A stretch of 64,000 nt of DNA from Acidobacteria bacterium UBA7540 (lineage in GTDB: Bacteria > Acidobacteriota > Terriglobia > UBA7540). The notes under the pieces are model-generated. The model was not told the origin of the DNA and did no database searches. It saw nothing but the letters and a program-made list of their open reading frames with translations. This document shows positions 1-8,607 of the stretch, in pieces. The translations under genes were made by a program, and so were the position numbers. Numbering within the stretch: the first letter of the stretch is position 1; each line of letters begins with the position of its first letter. The DNA lies in NCBI GenBank assembly GCA_002478145.1, contig DLMI01000027.1, forward strand, positions 1-64,000. Reading direction: 5' to 3'.

Positions 1-550
1 AAGCTGGTCGTTGAAAGCAACATATCGTTTGGGAACTCTACGAAGTGAAGGGTAAGCTGAGCGCGGCATAATACCGAAGAGAGACGTGCTCGAACGCATC
101 AAGGCGTTGCAGGCCAGCGTTCAAAGCAGCCGCAAGATTCAGTGAACTTCATGAAGGGAAAAACGGACACGATTGAGGCGTGGTTCAATTGGACCGTTAG
201 GCTTTCGGTCGGAACCCACCGCGCGGCATGGTCCGTTGCAAACTAAACACCAGCGCCGCAACCAGCACGATCACGACAGCCAAGAGGACTATAATCAGGT
301 TTGCCAAGACCATGTGGGGGCAACCTAATTATGAGCGAATTGTTCGCGGAAAACGGGTAGCACTTTTTTGTTCCTAATCAGGCATTTTGTGAGGGTCCGG
401 AACGGCTTCAAATCCGGCAAGAGGTGTGCCGTGAGGTGACTAAGTATGGACATATAAATCATGGTTGTTAGGAAATTCGTCTCGGCGAGGCTTGTAACAG
501 CTTCAAAGGAAAGCAGTCACAGTTTCGTGAAACCCTCTGAGAAATTCAGA
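1..550. other. No confident gene
   Basis: Only short open frames are present. A frame ending near base 144 reads like the tail of a helical protein (KRDVLERIKALQ), but it is closed upstream by a stop and I cannot assign it. The stretch from 150 to 550 shows no start with a ribosome binding site and no recognisable domain. It lies downstream of the minus-strand lipoprotein gene. Confidence 0.5.
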
Positions 551-1517
551 TTAGAGTGCTGCTTCGGCTTCGTTCGAGGGCGCGCTCTCCGCGCCCCCCG
601 AGCCCACGGCCTTAACCACATAATAGTAAACCGTGCCGGGCGTCACATTCGCGTCCACATAGCTGGTGCCGTTAATCGGTGTGGAATTCAACGGGGTACG
701 AACTCTCCGCTCCCGAGGCGGTGCCCCGGTAGACGTTGTAGCCCACGATCCCCGAACTCGCGCTGGCGGCCCAGGAAAGAATCACATCGTGGATCGCGAT
801 TCCCGTCAAGGTGGAGGATTGCGTACTGCCGGAGATGCCGTTGCTGTTCTCCGTGACCGTGAGCGAGGCGCTGCGGCTCCCACCGGTGGCGGGCGTGAAA
901 ACCACCGCGATGGTGCAGCTTGAATTCGCCGTCAGCGTCGCACCGCACGTTGTTGTCTGGCTAAAGTCGCCGGCATTGGCGCCCGTAAACCCAATGCCGG
1001 CGATCTGCAAGGTGGCGTTGCCCGTATTGGAGAGGGTAAAGGTCTGAGCCGAACTGAACGTCGCAGCGGGTTGGCTTGGAAAGACGTAACTGCTGGGTGA
1101 GAGACTGGCAGAGGGGCCCGTGACTGTGAAGTTCACGGAGTTGGAAGGTCCCCCACCCGGCGCCGGATTCGTCACCACTACCGCGTACGTCCCCGCCGTC
1201 GCTTGGTCGCTGGCGTTCAGCTGGATCGTCAACTGCCCCGAGTTCACAAACGTCGCCGCGTGCCCTACCCCGTTGTAGCTCACCGCCGAGGTGGAAAGGA
1301 AGTTTATCCCATTGATGGTCAGCGTCTGTAGCCCTGTCCCCGCCGTGGCCGAACCCGGCGATAGGCTCGTGATCGCCGGCACGGGATTGTTGATTGAGAC
1401 GGGAATGGCTTCGGTCGCCCCACCCCCACACGATGTCGACCACATGGCGATGGCGATGCAAGCCGTGGCGAGAATCCCTACGCTCCCACCATGACGTTGA
1501 AGCGCTCTCGCTTCCAT
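551..1517 (-). pseudogene. Frameshifted lipoprotein with IPT, Hydin-like and FN3 domains
   Basis: Predicted secreted lipoprotein. The start at 1517 has an AAGGA sequence about ten bases upstream. A hydrophobic segment ends in the lipobox STSC near residue 30. An IPT/TIG domain follows (PAITSLSPGSATAGT), then a Hydin-like 'choice-of-anchor' domain (TFTLSNTGNATLQIAGIGF) and the start of an FN3 domain (GIVGYNVYRGT). At about base 702 the frame breaks. The remaining FN3 strands (NGTSYVDAN, YYYVVKAVGSGGAESAPSNE) continue in another frame to a stop at 551-553. The junction TACCCCG is best explained by loss of one AC from TACACCCCG. Such proteins are common in Acidobacteriota. The break may be a real mutation or a sequencing error. 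Confidence 0.75.
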
Positions 1518-1566
1518 GCTGAATGATTCCTTAGCTGGGGACAATGTGCCCTGATGGTCAGGCGAG

Positions 1567-1731
1567 ATGGTGGATTGCCTCGAGCAGGCTGCGAGCGCGA
1601 GTCAAAAAGCCAGGAACCTTGTGATGAAGGCCAATGGAAATGGTGGCCCCGACAACATTACGGTCATCCTTGCTGAAATCCAAGTGGAAACCCCGTTGCC
1701 ACGCGCCGATGGCGCCCCAGGGAACTCCTAA
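1567..1731 (+). pseudogene. C-terminal remnant of a PP2C-type protein phosphatase
   Basis: A 54-codon open frame ends with the signature GGPDNITVILAEI, which is the conserved C-terminal metal-binding motif of PP2C Ser/Thr phosphatases (PDN triad). An in-frame stop lies just upstream, so the rest of the catalytic domain (about 200 residues) is missing. It converges with the small gene on the other strand and overlaps its end by a few bases. I read it as a truncated leftover and not an expressed gene. Confidence 0.6.
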
Positions 1732-2078
1732 AGCCCCTCGAAGGCCCTGGTAATTCCGGCGTGGCCGAAGGGCTTGTGGGCGCCACCGGGGAGTTCCACC
1801 TCCGTCTTTGTTGAGTGGAACAAGATGCGCGCGATCAGGCGGCCCTCGATGATCAAGTCAGCCGACGCTTCGATCACCGATTTCGTATCCCCCGGCATGG
1901 CTCGTTTTCCCGTCTTATGAGTACTCAGCATTAACTTGCCGGTGGGAAGCCGGGCCACGCCAGCCCAACGGAAGTCAGGTTTCTTTTCCATCTCCAACAA
2001 GCCGCCCTGCTCTTCGATTGCTTCTTGGATCAGGTGAATAGCTTCATCCATACGCTCCTGGAGCTCACTGTCCGTCAT
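1728..2078 (-). CDS. Small hypothetical protein
   Basis: This 116-residue protein is not one I recognise. The N-terminal 30 residues are strongly acidic and helical (SELQERMDEAIHLIQEAIEEQGG). The middle is strand-rich, with a KLMLSTHKTGKR segment and SADLIIEGRLIARILF. There is no signal peptide or membrane segment. A GAGGTG sequence six bases before the ATG supports the start. Its 3' end just overlaps the phosphatase remnant on the other strand. Codon use looks normal for the region, so it is probably a real gene of unknown function. Confidence 0.55.
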   Translation of the reverse strand: MTDSELQERMDEAIHLIQEAIEEQGGLLEMEKKPDFRWAGVARLPTGKLMLSTHKTGKRAMPGDTKSVIEASADLIIEGRLIARILFHSTKTEVELPGGAHKPFGHAGITRAFEGL

Positions 2079-2257
2079 GGGAACACCTCAACTCTTTAGT
2101 CGTTTCCGACTTTTCAACAGCCGGAAGATTAGTTTTCTGCGAACGGGCCGTGCCACGTCCTGCCCGAATAACAACTCCCGAGTGTCCTCCTCGCCGTTCG
2201 TCCCTTATAGAATCAAGCGACTGAAGTGACGAAATCAATAACAATTTTTCGACTTCC

Positions 2258-2365
2258 TCCCGCTTCCTCGAGCTCTCGGCCCACTACCACTTCGCCACCC
2301 GTCCCTGCCGCCCGGCGTGGGGCAATGAAGAAGGCCGCGTGGAGCGCGCCATCCACTATGTCCGT
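2258..2365 (+). pseudogene. IS21-type transposase (istA) fragment, left part
   Basis: The + strand reads [16 protein letters not shown], then [15 protein letters not shown]. This is the characteristic stretch of IS21-family IstA after the catalytic core (usually GNEKGRVERAIRYIR). It stops exactly where the RIT element begins, and the reading continues on the far side of that element at 5783. No upstream istA sequence is visible, so the IS21 copy was already degraded or truncated. Confidence 0.7.
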
Positions 2366-2395
2366 CAGCATGCCGACTCCCCGATTATGCCGACT
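2366..2395. repeat. RIT left terminal inverted repeat
   Basis: Thirty bases beginning CAGCATGCCGACTC and ending ATTATGCCGACT. They contain two direct copies of ATGCCGACT. The reverse complement of 5725-5754 differs at only two positions. Confidence 0.85.
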
Positions 2396-2450
2396 ACTTA
2401 GCGGAGTCAGCGTCTGGGAGGGGCTCGGGTTCTGTCCAGAGTCGGCATAA

Positions 2451-3446
2451 TCAGAGGTTTTCCAGGAAGGCCAGCAGTTTGTCATCAGGCCGGTATCGTG
2501 TGGGTTTGACGCCGAGCGGCGCAGTGCGCGAGAGGGCCTTCTCCTTCAGACGCAGGTCCGCATGGAGATACATCTGGGTTGTCTCCACGGATTCGTGTCC
2601 CAGCCAGAGCGCGATCACGGAGCGATCCACGCCATGTTGAAGAAGGTCCATGGCTGCGGCGTGGCGAAGCACATGTGGGGAAACTTTCTTCCGTTTAAGC
2701 GACGGGCAGGTCGGTTCGGCAAGATGGGTGTACTTGGTGATGAGACGCTCGATCGCGTCGCGGCTAAGTCGAGCGCCACGGATGCTGGGAAAGACCGGAT
2801 GATCGGCCAGACCATTGCGTTCGCGTAGCCATGCCTCGAGCATCTTTGCCGTTTCCGGACGGAGTGGCGTGCAACGCTGTTTTCTGCCTTTCCCGAGGCA
2901 GCGCACGTGAGCGCCGGTCCTCAACACGACATCCTGGCAGTTCAGCCCAATCAACTCGGAAACCCGCAGACCCGTCTGGACAGCCACCAGAAGATGGGTT
3001 CGATCGCGACGGCCGATCCAGGTGGAACGATTCGGAATCGCGAGCAGCGTATCGATCTCTCCCCGGTTGAGAAACTCGATCGGCCGCCGTTCGTGGCGTT
3101 TATTGGGTACCGCCAGGATCCGCTGGCAATGCAGCGCATGCGCGGGCTCCTCTAAAGCCACATACTGAAAAAAAGAGTGGATGGCTCCGAGGCGTGCGTT
3201 CCGCGTGCGAGCGCTGTTTTTACGAACGCTTTCCAGGTGGTCAAGGAAAAGGCCGATGAAAGGTGCATCGAGATCCTCAACGCGAAGCTTGGAGGGCACT
3301 TTGCCGAGTCGTTCTTTGGCAAAATGCAGAAGCAGGCGGAAGCAATCGCGATATCCCGCGATCGTATGCGGGCTCGCTTGCCGTTGGCGAAGCAGGCGAT
3401 CAGTAAAGAAGGATTGAATAAGAGAGGGAAGGTCGGCGGAAATCAT
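2451..3446 (-). CDS. RIT tyrosine recombinase, third gene (RitC)
   Basis: This 331-residue tyrosine recombinase is of the usual length. An N-terminal SAM-like core-binding domain spans about residues 10-100, followed by the catalytic domain. The catalytic set is visible: Arg in TGLRVSEL, Lys in the beta-hairpin (GKGRKQR), His-Arg in HVLRH, His in WLGHESVETT and the nucleophile Tyr in QMYLHADL. It is the last gene of the trio. Its start overlaps the stop of the second gene by four bases, so translation is probably coupled. Its stop codon lies inside an inner copy of the element's half-site. It would act with the other two recombinases in moving the element. Confidence 0.88.
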   Translation of the reverse strand: MISADLPSLIQSFFTDRLLRQRQASPHTIAGYRDCFRLLLHFAKERLGKVPSKLRVEDLDAPFIGLFLDHLESVRKNSARTRNARLGAIHSFFQYVALEEPAHALHCQRILAVPNKRHERRPIEFLNRGEIDTLLAIPNRSTWIGRRDRTHLLVAVQTGLRVSELIGLNCQDVVLRTGAHVRCLGKGRKQRCTPLRPETAKMLEAWLRERNGLADHPVFPSIRGARLSRDAIERLITKYTHLAEPTCPSLKRKKVSPHVLRHAAAMDLLQHGVDRSVIALWLGHESVETTQMYLHADLRLKEKALSRTAPLGVKPTRYRPDDKLLAFLENL

Positions 3447-4378
3447 GGCCGCACCTCCCGCTCAATCAGTCGGTCGGTAGCCAACTGAAGAAGTTCGGGC
3501 ACGGCTTCCAGGTACCAATAGGTATCGTTCACATGGACGTGCCCCAGATAGGTGGCCAGCTTGGGAAGTTCCCGTTCAACATCGAGCCCGGCGCGGTACC
3601 AGCGGATCAAGGTACGGGCGGCAAATCGGTGTCGCATGTCATGCAGCCGGGGACCGCGACCGTGACCCTTGGCTGGTGCTCGGAGGCGAGCTTGTTGAGA
3701 CAGCTTGGCGAAGGTGTATTGCGCAATCCACACTGTGATCCGGCGGCCGCGCTCGGAGATAAAGAACGTCGGAGTGAGGGGCACAGGAAAGATGCGCTCT
3801 CTAGCTTCGACGTACTTTTTCAGAGCCTCTACCGTGGATGGATGAACCGGCACGTAGCGTGATTTTCCAAACTTCGTCCGCCGGATGTGAAGGATTCCGC
3901 GGTCAAGGTCGACATCCGGCCGGTCCAGACTGAGGGCTTCGCTCACTCGCATTCCCGTCGCCACCAGCAGCCCGAAAAGGGTCGTATAGGTGCGGGCGCG
4001 GAGTCCCTTGGGAGAGGGCAGTTGCTGAGTTCGGCGGAGGAGTCTTTCGATCTCCTCGTCGCTGTAGATGTGGGGAGGCTTGCGCCGGTAGCGATGAGGC
4101 AGGAGACCTACGGGTGGAATCTCGGTGCGGGGTTCGGCGGCACTGTGCCAAATGGCGAAGCGCCGCACCATACTCAAACGCCGAGCCCAGGTAAACGGTT
4201 GTGACTGCGCGGGCTGGGTGGCCCAGCGAAGCGCCAATTCCGTGGTGATGTACGAGGCACCCGCGGCTTGTAGAAATCTCACAAAGTTCCGCAATAAACT
4301 TGCCGGCAGCCGGAGTTGGAATCCCAGGCTACGGCGGATGCTGAGGTAGTCTTTCAGGGCCTGTTCCAGTCGGTTCAC
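3443..4378 (-). CDS. RIT tyrosine recombinase, second gene (RitB)
   Basis: This 311-residue integrase is the middle member of the trio. The core-binding domain occupies roughly residues 1-100. The catalytic domain shows Arg in ATGMRVSEAL, a beta-hairpin with TKFGKSRYVPV, His-Arg in DMRHRFAAR, His in YLGHVHVNDT and Tyr in YWYLEAV. All expected catalytic residues are present, so it appears functional. It overlaps the upstream and downstream recombinase genes by four bases each. In RIT elements the three proteins are diverged from one another and are thought to work together, but the division of labour is not known. Confidence 0.88.
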   Translation of the reverse strand: MNRLEQALKDYLSIRRSLGFQLRLPASLLRNFVRFLQAAGASYITTELALRWATQPAQSQPFTWARRLSMVRRFAIWHSAAEPRTEIPPVGLLPHRYRRKPPHIYSDEEIERLLRRTQQLPSPKGLRARTYTTLFGLLVATGMRVSEALSLDRPDVDLDRGILHIRRTKFGKSRYVPVHPSTVEALKKYVEARERIFPVPLTPTFFISERGRRITVWIAQYTFAKLSQQARLRAPAKGHGRGPRLHDMRHRFAARTLIRWYRAGLDVERELPKLATYLGHVHVNDTYWYLEAVPELLQLATDRLIEREVRP

Positions 4379-5598
4379 TGTCCACCCCCCATCGGCCAGG
4401 GATGAGCCAGTGAGCGCAGGCCCTCGAAGTCAACCTTGGCGTAGATTTCCGTTGTGTTTGGGGCTCGGTGCCGAAGGACTTCTCCGATTTCGGCCATCGT
4501 CGCCCCGGAGCGGAGCATGGAAGTCGCCAGACTGTGACGGAAGAGGTGAGCACCCTTAAAGGCGGGGTGTAAGTCCGCGCGGGCGAGCGCGCGGCGAACG
4601 ATTGTCGTCAGTGTCGAGGGGCCCGCCAAGCCACGGCGTGGCGCCTTGATGCAAACGAAAACCCGACGTGTTTGGCAGGCAGGACGATCTCGCCGGAGGT
4701 AGACCGTCAGCGCTTCGCCCACCTCCGGAAGCAGGGGCATCCGGTCGTGGAACAACCCCTTGCCGCGAACGAGGATTTCGCCGGCTCTCCAGTTGAGGTC
4801 ATCGAGCTGGAGAGCCACCACCTCACCGGCACGGAGACCGAGACGGGCCAGCAGAAGAAGGATGGCGTAGTCGCGGCGGCCGCTTCCAGTGTGGCGGTCG
4901 CAGGCTCCGAGCACCCGTTCGATCTCCTCCAAAGCCAGATACTTCGGCGCCCCAGACAGACGCCAATCAGCCACCGTGGGAACCGAGGCGGCCAAGTCGA
5001 CCTGTAGTTTCCCCTTCTGAAACAGGAACCGGAAGAAAGAGCGGAAGGCCGTGGTCATCAGTTGTGCCGTTCTGACAGCCATGCTGTGACCATGCCGCAA
5101 CACAAAATCGGAAATATCGGAGGGCTTTACTTCTCTAAGCCGGAACGGCCCCTCTCGGAATCGCTCGATGAGAAACTTACGAACGTATGGCCGATAACTG
5201 ACGATCGTGGCTGTGACGAGCCCGCGCTCAGAGCGCAAATACTTTTCGTAGCGGCTCAGGATGTCAGCCAAGGGCGATATGTCATGGGCGAGCTTTCGAT
5301 CCGGAAGAACACTATGCTTTCGGAGGTGGTCGAGAAATTGTTTAAGTGTTTCTAAATCGCCCCGGGCGACCCGTTGCTTGCGCTTGATAAATTTTTCCAC
5401 ACAGCTCTCATCCATATTGGTGAGTGCGAGCCTGGTTCGTCCGAACCACTGCCCGAAGTCCGCAAGCAACCGTAGTTTCGACCGGATGGTCCCAACAGCG
5501 TAGCCATCCTCCACGAGGGATGTTCGAAGCGTCTGGAGATGAAACCCCAAAGGGTTGTCTCGAAGGCGCTCGTCTGATTGCAAGGAATTTTCCAGCAT
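4375..5598 (-). CDS. RIT tyrosine recombinase, first gene (RitA)
   Basis: This 407-residue recombinase is the longest of the three, with an extended N-terminal region carrying two helical core-binding-like segments (about 20-110 and 110-205). The catalytic domain shows Arg in LGLRAGEVVAL, His-Arg in HLFRHSLAT, a His in EVLRHRAPNT and Tyr in EIYAKVD. The start at 5598 has AGAAGG upstream. It is the promoter-proximal gene. The roughly 185 bases between it and the right border hold several half-sites and are the likely place for its promoter and recombination sites. A truncated relative lies at 60190-60883. Confidence 0.88.
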   Translation of the reverse strand: MLENSLQSDERLRDNPLGFHLQTLRTSLVEDGYAVGTIRSKLRLLADFGQWFGRTRLALTNMDESCVEKFIKRKQRVARGDLETLKQFLDHLRKHSVLPDRKLAHDISPLADILSRYEKYLRSERGLVTATIVSYRPYVRKFLIERFREGPFRLREVKPSDISDFVLRHGHSMAVRTAQLMTTAFRSFFRFLFQKGKLQVDLAASVPTVADWRLSGAPKYLALEEIERVLGACDRHTGSGRRDYAILLLLARLGLRAGEVVALQLDDLNWRAGEILVRGKGLFHDRMPLLPEVGEALTVYLRRDRPACQTRRVFVCIKAPRRGLAGPSTLTTIVRRALARADLHPAFKGAHLFRHSLATSMLRSGATMAEIGEVLRHRAPNTTEIYAKVDFEGLRSLAHPWPMGGGQ

Positions 5599-5724
5599 AT
5601 GCCTTCTCCTTTTCTGGGTTTACTGCCAGTTCAGAGAAGACTGCAGGATTATGCCGAATGCAATTCAAGAGGAGAGCGCGGAGTCCCGCGCCGGACGGGA
5701 GGATGGGGAAAGCTACGTGGCTGG

Positions 5725-5754
5725 AGTCGGCATAATTGGCGAGTCGGCATGCTG
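5725..5754. repeat. RIT right terminal inverted repeat
   Basis: Inverted copy of 2366-2395 with two mismatches. It consists of two tandem copies of AGTCGGCAT-type half-sites reading outward. Confidence 0.85.
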
Positions 5755-5759
5755 GCGCT

Positions 5760-5779
5760 TATGCCGCGCGCGTCATAAC
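5760..5779. repeat. Near-palindromic core at the RIT right border
   Basis: The 20 bases TTATGCCGCGCGCGTCATAA read almost the same on both strands, with one mismatched pair. They lie between the terminal repeat and the resumed istA reading. A perfect palindrome of similar sequence lies at the same place in the second RIT remnant (61037-61066), which suggests a recombinase core site. The functional role is inference. Confidence 0.6.
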
Positions 5780-5782
5780 CGC

Positions 5783-5844
5783 CACAGCTTCTTCGCCGCC
5801 CGTCCCTTCACCACCCTGGAACATTTCAACGCGAATTCCCAAGT
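5783..5844 (+). pseudogene. IS21-type transposase (istA) fragment, right part
   Basis: Reads HSFFAARPFTTLEHFNAN, the IstA sequence that normally follows GRVERAIRY..R. It therefore continues the fragment ending at 2365. It is followed at once by glycosyltransferase coding sequence, so the IS21 copy is truncated on this side too. Confidence 0.7.
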
Positions 5845-6290
5845 CTTCGCGTCGAGATCGCCGGATCGGGGCCGCAAGGCAAAGAGTTGGAGCAAAGGTT
5901 TGAAGAACTCGGCCTCGCGCGCAGCGTTGAGTTCCTGGGATGGGTTGACAATCTCAGTTCGGTACTGCCGCGTTGGGATGTCTTTGTGCTGCCTTCTCTC
6001 GAAGAAGGTTTTCCCGTTTCCGTCCTTGATGCCATGGCCGCAGGCTTGCCGGTCGTCGCTTCCGCAGTAGGGGAGTCCCCGAGCTTATAGAGGACGGGAA
6101 GACTAGCTGGCTCGTCCCGCCTGGCGATTTCGAGGCCTTGGCTTCCCGCATCCGTCTTCTGCTGAACAACCCGGAGCGAAGGCTGGGTATGGGAGCAGCC
6201 GCTCAGACACGGGTGCGGGATCACTTCAGTCTCGCGCAGATGACAGAGAGCTTCGGCAGGCTTTATGACGAACTGCTGCTTCGGAGTTAG
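5842..6290 (+). pseudogene. Truncated, frameshifted GT4-type glycosyltransferase
   Basis: C-terminal half of a GT-B glycosyltransferase of family GT4. Recognisable parts are VEIAGSGPQGKELEQRF, VEFLGWVDN, the nucleotide-sugar motif DVFVLPSLEEGFPVSVLDAMA and GLPVVAS. At about 6070 the frame shifts; the continuation VPELIEDGKTSWLVPPGD with helices to LYDELLLRS ends at 6288-6290. The break is a G-run (GTAGGGGAG) that appears to have lost one G. The N-terminal acceptor domain is missing because the IS21 remnant abuts it. It is not expected to be functional. Confidence 0.8.
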
Positions 6291-6379
6291 GAATTCGGTA
6301 TGAGGGATTCGGGAAGATCCCAAGGCCCGAAATCCCACACTTTCGTAACGCTTTCGTAACGCTTGACAGGCTGGCGAAA

Positions 6380-6537
6380 ATGCGCTTTACTGTGTGTTTG
6401 TCTGGACTCGTCTCATCTATTTGGATGCCGGGAGATGCCCGCGGCGGCTCCCTTTTACGTTCTGATCCTGCCGCTACGGGCGCCGTGCCGGGTCGGCCCG
6501 GAGTGCCGTGCACGAGTCCGTTACGATACGCAAATGG
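6380..6537 (+). pseudogene. N-terminal remnant of an outer-membrane barrel gene
   Basis: The + strand reads GRPGVPCTSPLRYANGA. This resembles the SGVQTPLRYAGEAAP segment that follows the signal peptide of the intact barrel protein at 27761. A 57-base stretch here (6481-6537) is about 88% identical to 21903-21959, where a similar reading occurs. The rest of the gene is absent. Just upstream, CTTTCGTAACG is repeated in tandem (near 6344-6362). The remaining bases up to 6624 show no other gene. Confidence 0.5.
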
Positions 6538-6624
6538 AGCGAAATTTACCCGTCGGAAACTCACTACGAGGATAAAATTTAGAGCACGATCCCAAGGCAA
6601 TGACTGTAAGGGGAGGAGGGCGCT

Positions 6625-8607
6625 ATGGGCCGCAATCGCTGGAGGTTTTCCAAGCCGTCTATCGCGATAGTGGTATTCGGGCTGGCCGTTGGCCTGCTCG
6701 CCGGCCTGACCGTTCTGATTACCGGGAAACCGGCCACGGGGCGAAGGATGGCGCTGGTGGATGACTGGAGCACTCACCATTTGATCTTCTCCAACCCCGG
6801 CACGGTCGCCGATGCGCTGGCGTATGGCCGGTTCGAGCAGTGGTACAGGACCATCAATGATCCCCGCTTCCAGATGCAACAGATGAAGCGCAGCCAGCAC
6901 CTTGCAACTGGAGCAATCGCCGCGCAGAGTCCCTTACACGAGAGCTTGTCCGCGCTTGCATTTCTCGTAAGGGGCCCGGGCGCTGGCGGATTTCTGGAGC
7001 TTATCCGTAGGCCTCCGCTACCGAAGCGCCCCCTGCCGAAACCCAAAGGCGACTGGAGTTACTATCTCGGCAGTACGAGCGGCGCCGCGGTAAACGCCAC
7101 CATGTACCCCGCCAAGTACACGTTCGACGTCACTAAGGCTCCGGACTGCACGAACGATTTTGCGGTGTTTGCGATCAACCAGGCAGGGTCGAGCAGCCAA
7201 CCCACGATCGTCGCCTTCAATAACCTGTACAGTGGGACGTCGCCCGCGGGCTTGTGCGGCTCCGCACCAACTGTGTTGTGGGCTTATAACGCCGCGACGA
7301 CGCCGGTCATGACTTCGCCCATCCTGTCTCCCGATGGGACCATGGTTGCCTTCGTGGAGAAGGGGTCTTCCGGGGCGGTCCTGCACGTCCTCAGGCCGGA
7401 GTCGGGCGAGGGGGCAAGCTCGGGTGGATACGCGACGAGCATTGCTGCCCCCACGACCATCGTGCCTTCAACTTCCCCTACTGCTGCCGCCGATTGGGCG
7501 AACTGCCTCGCCGGCGCTACTTCCTGCATGTTCAACCTGACGTACACTAGCAATTCGAACTCCAACTCGTCGCCCTTTTACAATTACACGCTTGGTGCTG
7601 ATACTCTTTACGTCGGCGACGACGCCGCTTTTCTATGGAAGATCACCGGAGTTTTCAACGGGACACCGGCCTTGGCCACCGGAAACTGGGCAAACGGGAT
7701 TCGATGCCACAGCTATACATTCGATCCCGAAATGCTGACTGGCCCCGTTTGGGACCCTGCGTCGAACAACATCTTCGTCGGCGACTGGATTGGACATCTG
7801 TGGTACGTCATGGATACCGACAGCACCACGGGGAGCTGTTCATCCATCGATTCGATGTCGGTACCACCGTGCCTGGGTACGCCGGCCGTGGACGCGACCA
7901 ACGGGCAGTCCAGCAACTACCCCATCAAAGACCCACCCCTGGTGGATTCGGCCAGCCAAAAGGTGTTCGTATTCGACTCCGGCACCAACGGCGGCACAGC
8001 CTATGTCACGCAAACCAACACTGCATTGGGGAGCGTCGTCGCGACCGGAATCGGGACTGGCTCTGGAGGTAACAAGATCCACGATGGAGACTTTGACAAC
8101 AGCTACTATAAGGGTTCCTATACGAGCGGCCACCTTTATGCGTGCGGAAACCCCTACGGTGATCCCAACGGTAATTCTCAACCGGAGTTGTTCAGTATCA
8201 CCTTCGATTCTACTGGAACGATGATTAGCCCCAGCACCGAAGGACCCAACCTCGGGACGTCCGCGTATACTAACCCCCAGGAATGCTCGCCGCTCACCGA
8301 GATCTACAACACGGGCACCAGCACGGACTGGCTGTTCCTGGGTGTCAACGTTAACTGTCCCAACTCAATGAGCGGCGGCTGCGTGGAAGCCTGGGATATT
8401 ACCAGCGGACCGCCTACCTCCGGCGCTTCTCCCACTAATCAGTCCTCTGAAAACGGCGGAACCAGCGGGATCGTAGTAGACAACGTAAGTTCGGAGGCTC
8501 AGGCCTCGAGCCTCTACTTCTCGACGTTGGGCACTGCGACCTGCGGAACGCCGGGCGGCGGCAACACCGGCTGTGCAGTGAAGGTCACACAATCGGGCTT
8601 GCAGTGA
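6625..8607 (+). CDS. Large secreted protein, beta-propeller-like
   Basis: This 660-residue protein has an N-terminal membrane anchor or signal (residues 12-33, IAIVVFGLAVGLLAGLTVLITG). A segment DDWSTHHLIFSNPGT...RTINDPRF...QQMKRS follows that I associate with acidobacterial extracellular proteins. The body is rich in Gly, Ser, Thr and Asn, with repeated blades such as VLWAYNAATTPVMTSPILSPDGTMVAF, DDAAFLWKITGVF and NNIFVGDWIGHLWYV, which suggests a beta-propeller binding fold. Several Cys pairs may form disulphides outside the cytoplasm. The start is well supported by GGGGAGGAGG upstream. It stands alone between remnants. Function is unknown; surface binding is inference. Confidence 0.75.
   Translation: MGRNRWRFSKPSIAIVVFGLAVGLLAGLTVLITGKPATGRRMALVDDWSTHHLIFSNPGTVADALAYGRFEQWYRTINDPRFQMQQMKRSQHLATGAIAAQSPLHESLSALAFLVRGPGAGGFLELIRRPPLPKRPLPKPKGDWSYYLGSTSGAAVNATMYPAKYTFDVTKAPDCTNDFAVFAINQAGSSSQPTIVAFNNLYSGTSPAGLCGSAPTVLWAYNAATTPVMTSPILSPDGTMVAFVEKGSSGAVLHVLRPESGEGASSGGYATSIAAPTTIVPSTSPTAAADWANCLAGATSCMFNLTYTSNSNSNSSPFYNYTLGADTLYVGDDAAFLWKITGVFNGTPALATGNWANGIRCHSYTFDPEMLTGPVWDPASNNIFVGDWIGHLWYVMDTDSTTGSCSSIDSMSVPPCLGTPAVDATNGQSSNYPIKDPPLVDSASQKVFVFDSGTNGGTAYVTQTNTALGSVVATGIGTGSGGNKIHDGDFDNSYYKGSYTSGHLYACGNPYGDPNGNSQPELFSITFDSTGTMISPSTEGPNLGTSAYTNPQECSPLTEIYNTGTSTDWLFLGVNVNCPNSMSGGCVEAWDITSGPPTSGASPTNQSSENGGTSGIVVDNVSSEAQASSLYFSTLGTATCGTPGGGNTGCAVKVTQSGLQ

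Larger units (their letters stand above)
2366..5782. mobile_element. Recombinase-in-trio (RIT) element inserted in istA
   Basis: Three tyrosine recombinase genes lie head to tail on the minus strand, each overlapping the next by four bases, which is the defining layout of RIT elements. Terminal inverted repeats of 30 bp (2366-2395 and 5725-5754) match at 28 positions. Inner copies of the half-site GTCGGCATAAT lie at 2441-2451 and, inverted, at 5647-5657. Joining base 2365 to base 5783 restores a continuous IS21 IstA reading (HYVR then HSFFAARPF), which sets the likely borders. The size of 3.4 kb is normal for the family. No target duplication is evident. Confidence 0.85.

Noticed and set aside
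5260..6070. Several + strand open frames across the RIT right end
   Set aside because: They are frames opposite RitA or chance extensions; the recognised readings are the istA and glycosyltransferase pieces.
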